NCBI RefSeq assembly: GCF_000152805.1
Contig: NZ_CH902578.1
Span: forward strand, 1,084,992-1,148,991
Direction: 5' to 3'
DNA from: Maritimibacter alkaliphilus HTCC2654
GTDB taxonomy: Bacteria > Pseudomonadota > Alphaproteobacteria > Rhodobacterales > Rhodobacteraceae
DNA: 64,000 nt
The position numbers and the translations under genes are program-made. Under the pieces are notes generated by a model. That model was given only the letters and a program-made list of their open reading frames with translations, was not told where the DNA came from and did not search any database. How positions within the stretch are numbered: position 1 is the stretch's first letter; every line of letters starts with the position of its first letter. Of the stretch, positions 45,778 through 54,786 are shown piece after piece.

Positions 45778-47159
45778 GCGCGGCGTTTGCTCCGGATCAG
45801 TGTTTCCAGTGCGACGAGGTCGTTGGGCACCTTCGTCACGCGTTCTTCGCGTTCGAACAGGTCCGACATGCGCGGCGGCAGGGCGGCGTCGCGCCCGCAG
45901 GCGTCCTTGACCGCAGCCGGGAATTTGGCGGGGTGCGCGGTGGCGAGCGTCACCATCGGCACCTCCGACAGATGCTCGTTCGCGACCTTCACGCCCACGG
46001 CAGTATGGGGGCAGATCACCTCGCCCGTCGTGTCGTAGGTCGTCTTGATCGTGGCCATCGTCTCGTCCTCGGACGCACGGCCCGATTTGAACTGACCGCG
46101 CAGAAAGTCGATGGCCCCCTGACTGATGGTGAAACCGCCGCTTGCAAGGTCCGCCATCTGCTCGGCCACGACCGCACCGTCGCGCCCGTAGGCGTCGAAC
46201 AACACGCGCTCGAAATTCGACGAAACCTGAATGTCCATCGACGGGCTGATCGAGGGCGTGACGCCCGCCTTGGTATAGGCCCCGGTTTCCAGCGTCCGGT
46301 GCAAGATGTCGTTCTGGTTCGTCGCGATCACGAGGTCGCGGATCGGCAGGCCCATCGCCCGCGCGATATAGCCGGCGAAGATGTCGCCGAAATTGCCCGT
46401 GGGCACGGTGAAAGACACCTCGCGATGCGGCGCGCCGAGCGCCACGGCGGATGTGAAGTAATACACGACCTGCGCCAGCACCCGCGCCCAGTTGATCGAG
46501 TTCACGCCCGCGAGCCGCACTTCGTCGCGGAACTCGAAATCGTTGAACATATCCTTGAGCTTGGCCTGACAATCGTCGAAGTCGCCCTCGACGGCGAGCG
46601 CATGGACGTTGCCCTCGGACGGAGTGGTCATCTGGCGGCGCTGCACCTCGGACACCCGGCCATCGGGGAAGAGGATGAAGACGTCGACGTTGTCCAGACC
46701 CCGGAAGGCCTCGATCGCCGCCGATCCGGTGTCGCCGGACGTGGCACCGACGATTGTGACCTTTTCGCCCCGCCGCTCCAGCGCGCCCTGAAAGAGCTGG
46801 CCGATGAGCTGCATCGCGAAATCCTTGAAGGCGAGCGTGGGGCCGTGAAACAGTTCCAGCAGGAAGTGGTTCGGGCCAAGCTGCACCATCGGCGCGCGCA
46901 CGCTGTGGCCGAAGCCCTCATAGGCGTGGCGGATGCAAGACTTGAGCTGCCCGTCCGGGAATTCCGCGCCGATGAACGGGCGCATGACGGTAAAAGCCAC
47001 ATCCTCGTATGACTGGCCCGCGAGGGCGGCGATCTCGTCATGGCTCATGGTCGGCACGGTTTCGGGAACGTAGAGTCCGCCGTCACGGGCAAGCCCGGTC
47101 AGCATGGCTTCTTCGAATTTCAGTTCCGGCGCGGTGCCGCGCGTCGAGACATATTTCAT
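45774..47159 (-). CDS. thrC: Threonine synthase
   Basis: 461 residues, the longer (class I-like) form. The pyridoxal-phosphate lysine lies in LAFKDFAMQ, and GATSGDTGSAAIEAF is the phosphate-binding loop. It converts O-phosphohomoserine to threonine, the last step. It lies downstream of surf1 with a 160-nt gap that contains a strong hairpin. Confidence 0.96.
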   Translation of the reverse strand: MKYVSTRGTAPELKFEEAMLTGLARDGGLYVPETVPTMSHDEIAALAGQSYEDVAFTVMRPFIGAEFPDGQLKSCIRHAYEGFGHSVRAPMVQLGPNHFLLELFHGPTLAFKDFAMQLIGQLFQGALERRGEKVTIVGATSGDTGSAAIEAFRGLDNVDVFILFPDGRVSEVQRRQMTTPSEGNVHALAVEGDFDDCQAKLKDMFNDFEFRDEVRLAGVNSINWARVLAQVVYYFTSAVALGAPHREVSFTVPTGNFGDIFAGYIARAMGLPIRDLVIATNQNDILHRTLETGAYTKAGVTPSISPSMDIQVSSNFERVLFDAYGRDGAVVAEQMADLASGGFTISQGAIDFLRGQFKSGRASEDETMATIKTTYDTTGEVICPHTAVGVKVANEHLSEVPMVTLATAHPAKFPAAVKDACGRDAALPPRMSDLFEREERVTKVPNDLVALETLIRSKRRA

Positions 47160-47177
47160 CTGCTCTTGTCCTCATCG

Positions 47178-47236
47178 TCCGCCGTGGCGGAATTCCCTTG
47201 GAAATCCGCTGCGAAGTCCTTGAAGGAATTCGCAGC
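47178..47236 (-). promoter_or_regulatory. Structured leader upstream of thrC
   Basis: A long imperfect hairpin, outer arms GCTGCGAA (47208-47215) and TTCGCAGC (47229-47236), with further inner pairing, stands 49-77 nt before the thrC start. A second dyad TCCGCC-GT-GGCGGA lies at 47178-47191. No clear T-run follows, so an attenuator, operator or end of the cox transcript are all possible. Confidence 0.45.
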
Positions 47237-47319
47237 CCGGTGCCAGCCGATTTGCGCAGGATCACGTCCCTTTTCGAGGGGATCGGGTGAAAATCCTGCA
47301 AGTCGCAAGGCGGCGTGGG

Positions 47320-48006
47320 TCACGGCTGAATGGCCTGTTCGTGGTTCCGGCGCCGTATACGCCAAAGTGCGAAGCCTGTCATCACCACCCACGTCACGGC
47401 GAACAGGAACCACGTCATCGCGTATTCGAAGTGCTTGTTTCGGATCGCCTCGGTCGTCACCGGCATCGGCAGGATCGCCGGATCGGTCTCGTTGCGGGCG
47501 ATCACGAGCAGGGGCTCGGTGCCCAGCGCCCCGGCCATCTTGTCCACGTCGCGGGCATACCACCAGTTGCCGGCTTCGTCGTCCTCAGGCGTGAACTGGT
47601 CGCGCTCATCCGGCCAATGAAGGTTGCCCTGAACGGTCGCGCCGCTGAGGTTGTGCCGGTCCTCTTTCCGCGCGGTCGGAATGAAACCGCGATCCACCAT
47701 GATCGCGCGCCCGTCGTCCGTGGTGAAGGGCGCGATGACCCGGAACCCGGCGCCATAGTCGCGGTGCGAGACGAGCACATGGATTTCGCCCGCGCCGAAG
47801 GTGCCGGAGATTTCGACGGGCAGATAGCGGTCCGCCCCCGGATCAGGGGTCGCGGGCAGCGCCACCGGATCGCCGCCGATCTGGCTTTCGATCTCGGCGA
47901 TGATGGCCTGTTTCCATTCGAGCCGCTGGAGCTGCCACACCCCGAGGCTGACGAACACCGCGAGGCCGGCGAACAGGAGGATGGCGGCGAGGATCTGTTT
48001 GAACAT
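47320..48006 (-). CDS. SURF1 family cytochrome oxidase assembly protein
   Basis: 228 residues. An N-terminal membrane segment (ILLFAGLAVFVSLGVWQL) with the family hallmark GVWQLQRLEWK, a periplasmic middle, and a C-terminal membrane segment (AMTWFLFAVTWVVMTGF). SURF1 assists heme a insertion into subunit I of aa3 oxidase. It follows coxC after a terminator-like hairpin, so it may be reached only by read-through or have its own promoter. Confidence 0.92.
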   Translation of the reverse strand: MFKQILAAILLFAGLAVFVSLGVWQLQRLEWKQAIIAEIESQIGGDPVALPATPDPGADRYLPVEISGTFGAGEIHVLVSHRDYGAGFRVIAPFTTDDGRAIMVDRGFIPTARKEDRHNLSGATVQGNLHWPDERDQFTPEDDEAGNWWYARDVDKMAGALGTEPLLVIARNETDPAILPMPVTTEAIRNKHFEYAMTWFLFAVTWVVMTGFALWRIRRRNHEQAIQP

Positions 48007-48084
48007 GGCGAGGCTTTAGCACTGGCGGCAGGGAGGCTCTAGACAAGACACTGCGATTTCGCGGCGTGACCCCTGCCCCATAGC

Positions 48085-48112
48085 AAAACGGGCGAGGTCT
48101 CCCCCGCCCGTT
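48085..48112 (-). terminator. Terminator after coxC
   Basis: On the minus strand an 8-bp stem AACGGGCG/CGCCCGTT is followed by TTTT. It lies 24-51 nt past the coxC stop and before surf1, so it should end or reduce transcription there. Confidence 0.7.
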
Positions 48113-48135
48113 CGCAATCGAAACCGTCAGGCCGT

Positions 48136-48936
48136 TCAGCCGCCCCAGATGTAGACCGCGGCGAAGAGGAAGAGCCACACGACGTCGACGAAGTGCCAGT
48201 ACCATGCGGCGGCCTCGAACCCGACGTGCTGTTCCTGCGTGAAGTGCCCGGCATAGGCGCGCATCAGGCAGACGAACAGGAAGATCGTGCCGATGATGAC
48301 GTGGAAGCCGTGGAAGCCGGTCGCCATGAAGAAGGTCGCGCCGTAGATGTTGCCCGACAGGCCGAAGGCGGCGTGCGAATATTCATAGGCCTGGAAGAAG
48401 GTGAAGAGCAGGCCCAGAAGGATCGCGATGATCAGGCCGGTCTTCATGTCCTTGCGGTTGTTCTCATGCACGAGCGCGTGGTGCGCCCAGGTCGCCGCCG
48501 CCCCGGAGAGAAGCAGGATCAGCGTGTTGATGAGCGGCAGGTGCCACGGATCGAAGGTCTCGATCCCCGCCGGGGGCCAGACACCGTCGACCGCCGGGCT
48601 TTCCGGGCCCATCGGGTACATGGCGTGCTTGAAGAAGTTCCAGAACCACGCCGCGAAGAACATGACCTCGGACATGATGAACAGGATGAAGCCGTATTTC
48701 AGGCCGATCCGCACCACCGGGGTATGGTCGCCCGACTGGCCCTCGTCGACCACGTCCGACCACCACGAGAACATGGTGTAGAGCACGACCAGCAGGCCCG
48801 CGAGGAAGATCCACGGACCGGAGTCGTGCATCCATTTCACGGCTCCGAAGAGCATGACGAACGCACCAGCCGCCGCCAAAAGCGGGTTAATCGACGGGGG
48901 CAGGATGTGGTAATCGTGGTTCTTGGCGTGGGCCAT
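48136..48936 (-). CDS. ctaE: Cytochrome c oxidase subunit III
   Basis: 266 residues with seven hydrophobic segments. Motifs such as [28 protein letters not shown] and [11 protein letters not shown] are those of aa3-type subunit III. It sits in the inner membrane and supports proton uptake and stability of the oxidase. Follows ctaG by 18 nt. Subunit I (ctaD) is not in the window. Also called coxC. Confidence 0.97.
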   Translation of the reverse strand: MAHAKNHDYHILPPSINPLLAAAGAFVMLFGAVKWMHDSGPWIFLAGLLVVLYTMFSWWSDVVDEGQSGDHTPVVRIGLKYGFILFIMSEVMFFAAWFWNFFKHAMYPMGPESPAVDGVWPPAGIETFDPWHLPLINTLILLLSGAAATWAHHALVHENNRKDMKTGLIIAILLGLLFTFFQAYEYSHAAFGLSGNIYGATFFMATGFHGFHVIIGTIFLFVCLMRAYAGHFTQEQHVGFEAAAWYWHFVDVVWLFLFAAVYIWGG

Positions 48937-48954
48937 GTCTTCCGTCCCTGACTT

Positions 48955-49551
48955 TTAGTTCTGATCCGCCTCGGGGGCTACGGTCGCATCCAATGCGGCG
49001 TATTCCTCGGGCAGATCGGTTTCGTGGAATGTATAGGAGAGCGTGATGACCTTGGCAAACTTCGCGTCAAGGTCTTCGGTGATTTCCGGATCGACGTAGA
49101 AGGTGACGGGCATCATCACGCTTTCGCCGGGTTCGAGCACCTGCAATTCGAAGCAGAAGCAATCGATCTTGGTGAAATAGCCGCCCGCCGAATAGGGGGA
49201 GACGTTGTAGCTGGCCGTGCCCGCGATGGGCCGGTCGGAGGTGTTCGTCGCCTCGTAGAACGCAAGGCCGGTCTCGCCCAGCCGCACTTCCATCGTGCGC
49301 TGGACCGGCTTGAACTCCCACGGGAAATCGCGCTCGACCGAGCCGTCGAAGCGGATCTTGATGGTCTTGTCGAGGATCGTGTCCGAGGCCTGTGCGGCCA
49401 CGCCCGTCGTGCCACCGAACCCGGTCACGCGGCAGAACCAGTCGTAGAACGGCACCGCGGCCCAGGCCATCGCGCCCATGAACACGACGACGCCCGACAG
49501 CATCAGCGCCGATTTCAGCGGGTTTTTCGGTTTCTCGTCCCGATCGCTCAT
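48955..49551 (-). CDS. ctaG: Cytochrome c oxidase assembly factor CtaG (Cox11 type)
   Basis: 198 residues. One N-terminal membrane segment ([26 protein letters not shown]) and a periplasmic Cox11 domain with the copper-binding CFCF pair in [10 protein letters not shown]. It delivers copper to the CuB site of subunit I. Overlaps the upstream small gene by 4 nt. Confidence 0.96.
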   Translation of the reverse strand: MSDRDEKPKNPLKSALMLSGVVVFMGAMAWAAVPFYDWFCRVTGFGGTTGVAAQASDTILDKTIKIRFDGSVERDFPWEFKPVQRTMEVRLGETGLAFYEATNTSDRPIAGTASYNVSPYSAGGYFTKIDCFCFELQVLEPGESVMMPVTFYVDPEITEDLDAKFAKVITLSYTFHETDLPEEYAALDATVAPEADQN

Positions 49552-49736
49552 TTCGCCGCCTTCTCCTGCGCCTGCGCCCAGGGCGCGCCCAGTTCGTCGT
49601 TCGGGTCGGTGCCGACCTTGGCGATGGTCAGCCCGTAGACGAGCCCCACGAACAGGACGAGCACGATGCCCAGACCCACGTTGCGCGACAGGCGACGGTT
49701 GTGCAGTTCATGTGTTGCGCGCAGTTGACCAGCCAT
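49548..49736 (-). CDS. Small single-pass membrane protein in the oxidase cluster
   Basis: 62 residues. A short basic N-terminus ([10 protein letters not shown]), one membrane helix ([20 protein letters not shown]) and a short outer tail. It overlaps ctaG by 4 nt and ctaB by 1 nt, so it is translated with them. Small proteins at this place are a known feature of alphaproteobacterial cta operons (CoxF-like), but I cannot assign a precise function. Confidence 0.8.
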   Translation of the reverse strand: MAGQLRATHELHNRRLSRNVGLGIVLVLFVGLVYGLTIAKVGTDPNDELGAPWAQAQEKAAK

Positions 49737-50668
49737 TACCAGCCTCCCAGCCCGAGGGGTGCGAGCGAGGTTTCCACCAGCAGCATCCCGAAGTGAATGA
49801 ACAGATAGAACAGCGAGAACTTGAAGAACTTCCGCTCGACGAGGTGGCTGTCCGCCTCGCTGTCCGCATCCGTTCGGCGCCAGATGTCGATGGCGCCCTT
49901 GATGAACCAGCCGTTCAGGATCACGGCCACGGCCATGTAGGCAGGTCCGCCGATCGAGGTCAGGCCAAGGCCCAGCGCCACGGCGGCCAGCACGAAGGTA
50001 TAGCCGAGGATGTGGTTGCGCGTCACCCGGCGACCGTGGGTCACGGTCAGCATCGGCACGCCCGCGTCCTTGTAGTCGCTCTTGACGAACAGGGCGAGCG
50101 ACCAGAAATGCGGCGGCGTCCAGGCGAAGGTCAGCGCGAACATCAGGATGGATTCAATGGTGATGTCGCCCGTCACGGCGGCCCAGCCGATCATCGGAGG
50201 GAACGCACCCGCCGCGCCGCCGATGACGATGTTCTGGGGCGTCCAGCGTTTGAGCCACATCGTGTAGATCACGACGTAGAAGAAGATGGTGAAGGCCAGA
50301 AGCGCACCTGCGACCCAGTTGGTCGCAAGAAACAGCAGGATCACCGAAAAGCCGGTCAGCGCCACGCCAAGCCCCAGCGCCTCGCCCGGCTCGACCTTGC
50401 CGGCCGGGATAGGGCGCTTGATCGTACGCTTCATGCGGGCGTCGATGTCGGCGTCCCACCACATGTTCAGCGCGCCGGACGCACCGCCGCCCACCGCGAT
50501 GAACAGGATCGCGCAGAGCCCGACGAAGGGATTGATCTGACCGGGGGCGACCAGCAGGCCGACCAGAGCGGTGAACACGACCAGCGACATGACGCGCGGT
50601 TTCAGCAGGGCGAAGTAATCGCCGAAGCCTGCGTCGCGATCCTGATCGAGAATGGTGGTGTCAGTCAT
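49736..50668 (-). CDS. ctaB: Protoheme IX farnesyltransferase
   Basis: 310 residues, a UbiA-type membrane prenyltransferase with about nine helices. The acidic motif is in [15 protein letters not shown] and the second loop includes [15 protein letters not shown]. It makes heme O, the precursor of heme A. It lies 84 nt after coxB. No ctaA (heme A synthase) is in the window. Confidence 0.95.
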   Translation of the reverse strand: MTDTTILDQDRDAGFGDYFALLKPRVMSLVVFTALVGLLVAPGQINPFVGLCAILFIAVGGGASGALNMWWDADIDARMKRTIKRPIPAGKVEPGEALGLGVALTGFSVILLFLATNWVAGALLAFTIFFYVVIYTMWLKRWTPQNIVIGGAAGAFPPMIGWAAVTGDITIESILMFALTFAWTPPHFWSLALFVKSDYKDAGVPMLTVTHGRRVTRNHILGYTFVLAAVALGLGLTSIGGPAYMAVAVILNGWFIKGAIDIWRRTDADSEADSHLVERKFFKFSLFYLFIHFGMLLVETSLAPLGLGGW

Positions 50669-50752
50669 GGTCGTCTTGCCTCGGAGGCCGCGCCGCCACG
50701 GGCGGGCCCGCTGGGTGTCGGTCGGGGCCGCTTCAGTGCGGCCCCTGCCCGC

Positions 50753-51601
50753 TTACTCGGCCGAAGCCACTTTCACGGTCTGGGGAATGCCCGCGTATTC
50801 TTCGCGCGCCTCTTCCAGCCAGGCTTCGTATTCTTCCGGGGTCACGGCCTTGACCGTGATAGGCATGTAGGCGTGGTCCTTGCCGCACAGTTCCGAGCAC
50901 TGGCCGAAGTAGACGCCCTCCATGCCCGGCTCGACCGTGAACCACAGTTCGGCCAGACGACCGGGGACCGCGTCCTGCTTCACGCCGAAAGCCGGGATGG
51001 TCCACGAATGGATCACGTCGGCGCCGGTGACCTGCATGACGATCTTCTGGCCGGTGGGCACGACGACCGCGGTGTCGGTGGCGAGAAGATAAAGGTCTTC
51101 GTCGTAGCCGTATTCGGCCAGTTCGTCCTTGCCGAGAAGGAAGCCTTCGAAGCCGAATTCCTCGTCCACATACTCATAGCCCCAGTACCACTGGTAGCCA
51201 GTGACCTTGATGACGACGTCGCCCTCGGGGATTTCCTGCTGCTTGAACAGAACCGGCAGCGACTGCGCGCCGATGAAGACGAGGATCACGATCGGGATCA
51301 GGGTCCAGGCGATTTCGACCCCGGTGTTGTGGGTGAATGTGCCCGGCGTCTTGTTCGCGCCTTTGTTGTAACGGACGATCACCCAGATAATCAGCAGGGC
51401 GACGAAGCCCGCGATCAGGATCGAGATGATGTGGAGCAGGTTGTCCAGCGCGAAGGTCGCCTGCGAAATGTCGGTCGCCGCCGGCTGGAACCCGGTGCCG
51501 CCGGGCGTGGGTCTGCCGATGACCTCGAGGTCCTGGGCCATTGCCGCCGTGCCGGTGAAAACTGCCGCCAGAAGGGCCAGAGGCCGCAGGGTCTTGGTCA
51601 T
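50753..51601 (-). CDS. ctaC: Cytochrome c oxidase subunit II
   Basis: 282 residues. A signal peptide (cleavage after AMA-Q near 22-23), two membrane helices, then the periplasmic CuA domain. CuA ligands are H198, C235, E237, C239, H243 and M246 (GQCSELCGKDH). It accepts electrons from cytochrome c. The start at 51601 (MTKTLRPLA) gives a proper signal peptide; an upstream in-frame start would put charged residues before it. First gene of the oxidase cluster. Also called coxB. Confidence 0.97.
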   Translation of the reverse strand: MTKTLRPLALLAAVFTGTAAMAQDLEVIGRPTPGGTGFQPAATDISQATFALDNLLHIISILIAGFVALLIIWVIVRYNKGANKTPGTFTHNTGVEIAWTLIPIVILVFIGAQSLPVLFKQQEIPEGDVVIKVTGYQWYWGYEYVDEEFGFEGFLLGKDELAEYGYDEDLYLLATDTAVVVPTGQKIVMQVTGADVIHSWTIPAFGVKQDAVPGRLAELWFTVEPGMEGVYFGQCSELCGKDHAYMPITVKAVTPEEYEAWLEEAREEYAGIPQTVKVASAE

Positions 51602-51776
51602 TCTTTGCTTCCCTATCTTCCTGTCTCGACGCATGGGGTGCGTCACAATATTGGGTCTTCCGCGAACGCTGTCGGGAATCCCGTTGTCTCCCGCGCGTCT
51701 AAAACCATATTAGGGTGTTAGGAACAAGACAAATCCTGCTACCCAAGGTCGCACATATGCATGATCTCACATGCGA

Positions 51777-51790
51777 TTGATGCAGATCAA
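51777..51790. promoter_or_regulatory. FNR/FnrL-type box between coxB and tldD
   Basis: TTGAT-GCAG-ATCAA, a perfect match to the FNR/FnrL/Anr consensus (5-bp arms, 4-nt spacer; the dyad extends one pair further). It ends 20 nt before the tldD ATG and lies 176 nt before the coxB start. The position is too close to tldD for ordinary activation, so repression of tldD or control of coxB is suggested. Confidence 0.65.
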
Positions 51791-51810
51791 TGCAGGAAGA
51801 AAAGGACCCC

Positions 51811-53238
51811 ATGACCGACCAGACGCCCTTCCGCCCGTTCGACGATCAACTCGACGACGCCCGCGCCTTGCAGATCCTGCGCGCGGCCACGGACGGGGCC
51901 GACGATGGCGAGCTTTTCCTGGAACGGCGCCGCTCCGAGGCGCTGGTTTTCGACGACGGTCGGCTGCGCAACGCCAGCTATGATGCGTCCGAAGGCTTTG
52001 GTTTGCGGGCGGTTCGCGGCGAAACGGCGGGCTATGCCCATTCGACCGAAATCTCGGAAGCCTCGCTTCTGCGCGCGTCGGAAACCGCGCGGCTCGCGGT
52101 CGGTGCCGGGGGCGGGACGCTGGCCGATGGCCCGGCCCGCACCAACGTGAAGCTCTACACCGACAACGACCCGATGACCGATGCCGCGTTCCCGGTGAAG
52201 GTCGAGACCCTGCGCGAAATTGACGCATATGCCCGCGACCGCGATCCCCGCGTGGTTCAGGTCAGCGCCACCATCGCCGCCAGTTTGCAGGAAGTCGTGA
52301 TCCTGCGCCCCGACGGCACGCTGATCGCCGACACCCGCCCGATGTCCCGCGTGAACGTGAGCGTGATCGTCGAGAAAGACGGACGGCGCGAAAGCGGCAG
52401 CCACGGCGGCGGCGGACGCGCGGGTCTCACGGCCCTGATCGAGCCGGGCCATTGGAAGAAGAGCGTGGACGAGGCGCTGCGCATCGCGCTCGTCAATCTC
52501 GAAGCCGAAGCGGCCCCCGCCGGGCAGATGGACGTGGTGCTGGGCAATGGCTGGCCGGGCATCCTGCTGCACGAGGCGGTCGGGCACGGGCTTGAAGGCG
52601 ACTTCAACCGCAAGGGGTCGAGCGCGTTTTCGGACCTGATCGGCCAGCAGGTCGCGGCCAAGGGCGTCACGGTCGTCGACGACGGCACCATCCCCGACCG
52701 GCGGGGGTCGCTGACGGTGGATGACGAAGGCACCCCCTCCTCACGCACCGTCCTCATCGAGGACGGCGTGCTCGTCGGCTACATGCAGGACCGCCAAAAC
52801 GCCCGGCTCATGGGGGTGGAGGCCACCGGCAACGGGCGGCGCGAAAGCTACGCCCACGCGCCGATGCCGCGTATGACCAACACGATCATGGAAGGCGGCG
52901 ATGCCAGCCCCGAAGAGATCGTCGCGGGTCTGGAGGACGGTATTTACGCCGTCGGCTTCGGCGGCGGTCAGGTCGACATCACCAACGGCAAGTTCGTGTT
53001 TTCCTGCACCGAGGCCTACCGGGTCAAGAACGGCAAGGTCGGCGCCCCGGTGAAGGGCGCCACCCTGATCGGCGACGGCCCCAAGGCGATGAAGCGCATT
53101 CAGGCGGTCGGCAACGACATGGCGCTGGACCCCGGTATCGGGAATTGCGGCAAGGCAGGCCAGTGGGTGCCCGTGGGCGTGGGGCAGCCGACCCTGCGCA
53201 TCGGCGGCTTGACCGTGGGCGGGTCGCAGACCGGCTGA
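51811..53238 (+). CDS. tldD: Metalloprotease TldD
   Basis: 475 residues. The zinc motif HEAVGH is at 254-258 (H254, E255, H258), the active form seen in TldD rather than TldE. TldD/TldE pairs trim peptides and mature some modified peptides such as microcins. ATG 51811 (MTDQTPF) follows AAAAGGACCCC; an in-frame ATG at 51790 overlaps the FNR-type box. tldE is not adjacent. Confidence 0.95.
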   Translation: MTDQTPFRPFDDQLDDARALQILRAATDGADDGELFLERRRSEALVFDDGRLRNASYDASEGFGLRAVRGETAGYAHSTEISEASLLRASETARLAVGAGGGTLADGPARTNVKLYTDNDPMTDAAFPVKVETLREIDAYARDRDPRVVQVSATIAASLQEVVILRPDGTLIADTRPMSRVNVSVIVEKDGRRESGSHGGGGRAGLTALIEPGHWKKSVDEALRIALVNLEAEAAPAGQMDVVLGNGWPGILLHEAVGHGLEGDFNRKGSSAFSDLIGQQVAAKGVTVVDDGTIPDRRGSLTVDDEGTPSSRTVLIEDGVLVGYMQDRQNARLMGVEATGNGRRESYAHAPMPRMTNTIMEGGDASPEEIVAGLEDGIYAVGFGGGQVDITNGKFVFSCTEAYRVKNGKVGAPVKGATLIGDGPKAMKRIQAVGNDMALDPGIGNCGKAGQWVPVGVGQPTLRIGGLTVGGSQTG

Positions 53239-53244
53239 GGTTGC

Positions 53245-53307
53245 GCCGCGCTTCGGCGCGTCGCGAGGGGGAGCCGCCGTTGGCGGCTCTGGAGGGCCAG
53301 CCCTCCA
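53245..53307 (+). terminator. Hairpin series after tldD
   Basis: Three stems follow the tldD stop: GCGCCG/CGGCGC (about 53244-53260), GAGCCGCC-GTT-GGCGGCTC (53271-53289) and TGGAGGGC-CA-GCCCTCCA (53290-53307). The last is followed by the element at 53309 with TATTTT, giving a terminator-like end. Confidence 0.65.
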
Positions 53308-53308
53308 G

Positions 53309-53336
53309 ACCTCCCGAAGTATTTTCGAAACAGAGA
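53309..53336. repeat. Conserved intergenic element, copy 2 (inverted)
   Basis: Reverse complement reads CTTCTCTGTTTC, an A-rich stretch, then CTTCGGGAG, matching 18518-18543 apart from one indel and a few substitutions. In tldD orientation it forms the T-rich tail after strong hairpins. Confidence 0.6.
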
Positions 53337-53489
53337 AGAGGACGCGGGGTCGGGCCGGGGCTTTTGGCACGTGCCGAAGCGGGCGGGTTCATGTGGGGAC
53401 CGGGACCACATGCGATCTTGGCGGCGGTAACCTGCCGTTAACCATTTGAGTCGCATGGTGGGAGGGCAAGAGACGGAATCAGGTGACCC

Positions 53490-54674
53490 TTGGAGCAATC
53501 CCCTTCCAACCACCCCCTCACCCCACCCCAAAGCACGGAAGATCGGGTGGCCTGGCTTCGCCTCTTGCGCTCACGCCGCGTCGGCGTGACCACCTTCTTC
53601 AGGCTCATGGGCGAACACGGATCGGCGCAGGCCGCGCTCGACGCCCTGCCCGAGGTCGCGAAGACTGCGGGCGTCGATGATTACAGCGTCTGCCCGCTTC
53701 CCGTCGTGGAAAAGGAGATCGACTGGGCCGTGAAATGCGGGGCCGAGATGCTGTGTTTCGGCGCACCGGACTACCCTGCCCTGTTGGCCGAAATCCCCGA
53801 TCCGCCCCCGATCCTCTGGGCGATCGGCAACCTCGACCTGCTCGCACGACCCACGGTCGGTGTCGTCGGCGCGCGCAATGCCTCGTCGCTTGGCACCCGG
53901 ATGGCCCGCAAGCTCGCGGGCGATCTCGGGGCGGCCGGGCGGGTCGTCGTGTCAGGTCTGGCCCGCGGCGTGGATACGGCCGCCCACACCGCCGCGCTGA
54001 AAACCGGGACGATCGCCGTCATGGCGGGCGGGGTCGACGTGATCTATCCGTCCGAGAACGCGGTTCTGGGTGAGGAAATCGGGCGCGACGGGCTGCGCCT
54101 GTCGGAGGCGCCCATGTCGCTGACCCCGCAGGCCCGGCACTTTCCGCGGCGCAACCGCATCATCTCCGGCCTGTCGCGCGCGGTGGTCGTGGTCGAGGCG
54201 GCGGCCAAGTCCGGCTCGCTCATCACCGCCGAGATGGCGCTGGAACAGGGGCGAGAGGTCTTTGCCGTTCCCGGTCACCCCTTCGACGCGCGCGCCACGG
54301 GCTGCAATCGGCTGATCCGGGACGGCGCGACGCTTTTGCGCGGGGCGCAGGATGTGCTGGACGTGATCAGCGGTGGTGTCGAGCACGCCGCGCAGGAACC
54401 ACGGACAGCCGCCGCCGATCCGGCCCCGGCCCCGATCGCCAAGGTGGCGCCGGTGGACATCCCGTCCGCGCCGGCCGAGACGCGCACGCTGGCCGAAACC
54501 GCCGCGCTGCATCAGCTTATCCTCGACCGTCTCGGCCCTTCGCCGGTGTCGGAGGATCAGCTTGTCCGCGACCTTGCCATGCCCGCAGGCGACGTCGCCT
54601 CGGAACTGACCGATCTCGAACTCGAAGGGCATGTCTCGCGCGCCCCCGGCGGCCTGATTTCACGGACGGGGTAA
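53490..54674 (+). CDS. dprA: DNA-processing protein DprA
   Basis: 394 residues from a TTG start (AGGTGACCC precedes it; no suitable ATG is nearby). The Rossmann-like DprA domain holds VVGARNASSLG, SGLARGVDTAAH, AGGVDVIYPSEN and RRNRIISGLSR. The C-terminal winged-helix-like domain is at about 320-390. DprA protects incoming single-stranded DNA and loads RecA during natural transformation. topA follows, a common pairing. Confidence 0.93.
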   Translation: MEQSPSNHPLTPPQSTEDRVAWLRLLRSRRVGVTTFFRLMGEHGSAQAALDALPEVAKTAGVDDYSVCPLPVVEKEIDWAVKCGAEMLCFGAPDYPALLAEIPDPPPILWAIGNLDLLARPTVGVVGARNASSLGTRMARKLAGDLGAAGRVVVSGLARGVDTAAHTAALKTGTIAVMAGGVDVIYPSENAVLGEEIGRDGLRLSEAPMSLTPQARHFPRRNRIISGLSRAVVVVEAAAKSGSLITAEMALEQGREVFAVPGHPFDARATGCNRLIRDGATLLRGAQDVLDVISGGVEHAAQEPRTAAADPAPAPIAKVAPVDIPSAPAETRTLAETAALHQLILDRLGPSPVSEDQLVRDLAMPAGDVASELTDLELEGHVSRAPGGLISRTG

Positions 54675-54786
54675 AGGCCCGACGCCGCGTCGTTCACGAC
54701 CCTGCCAACGGGTCGCCATTGACAAGCCCCCGGACCGCGACCCATCTAACGCCCCCAAGCGCCTTATTCGAGTCGAGAGGATTTTG

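Noticed and set aside
47156-47563. 135-codon minus-strand frame over the surf1-thrC gap
   Set aside because: Overlaps surf1 out of frame and has Arg/Asp-rich shadow composition; the gap is better explained by a leader region.
51707-51712. TAATAT as the -10 element of coxB
   Set aside because: No acceptable -35 sequence at 16-18 nt; too weak to annotate as a promoter.
49478-51721. Plus-strand open frame of 747 codons
   Set aside because: Antisense to ctaG, the small membrane gene, ctaB and coxB.
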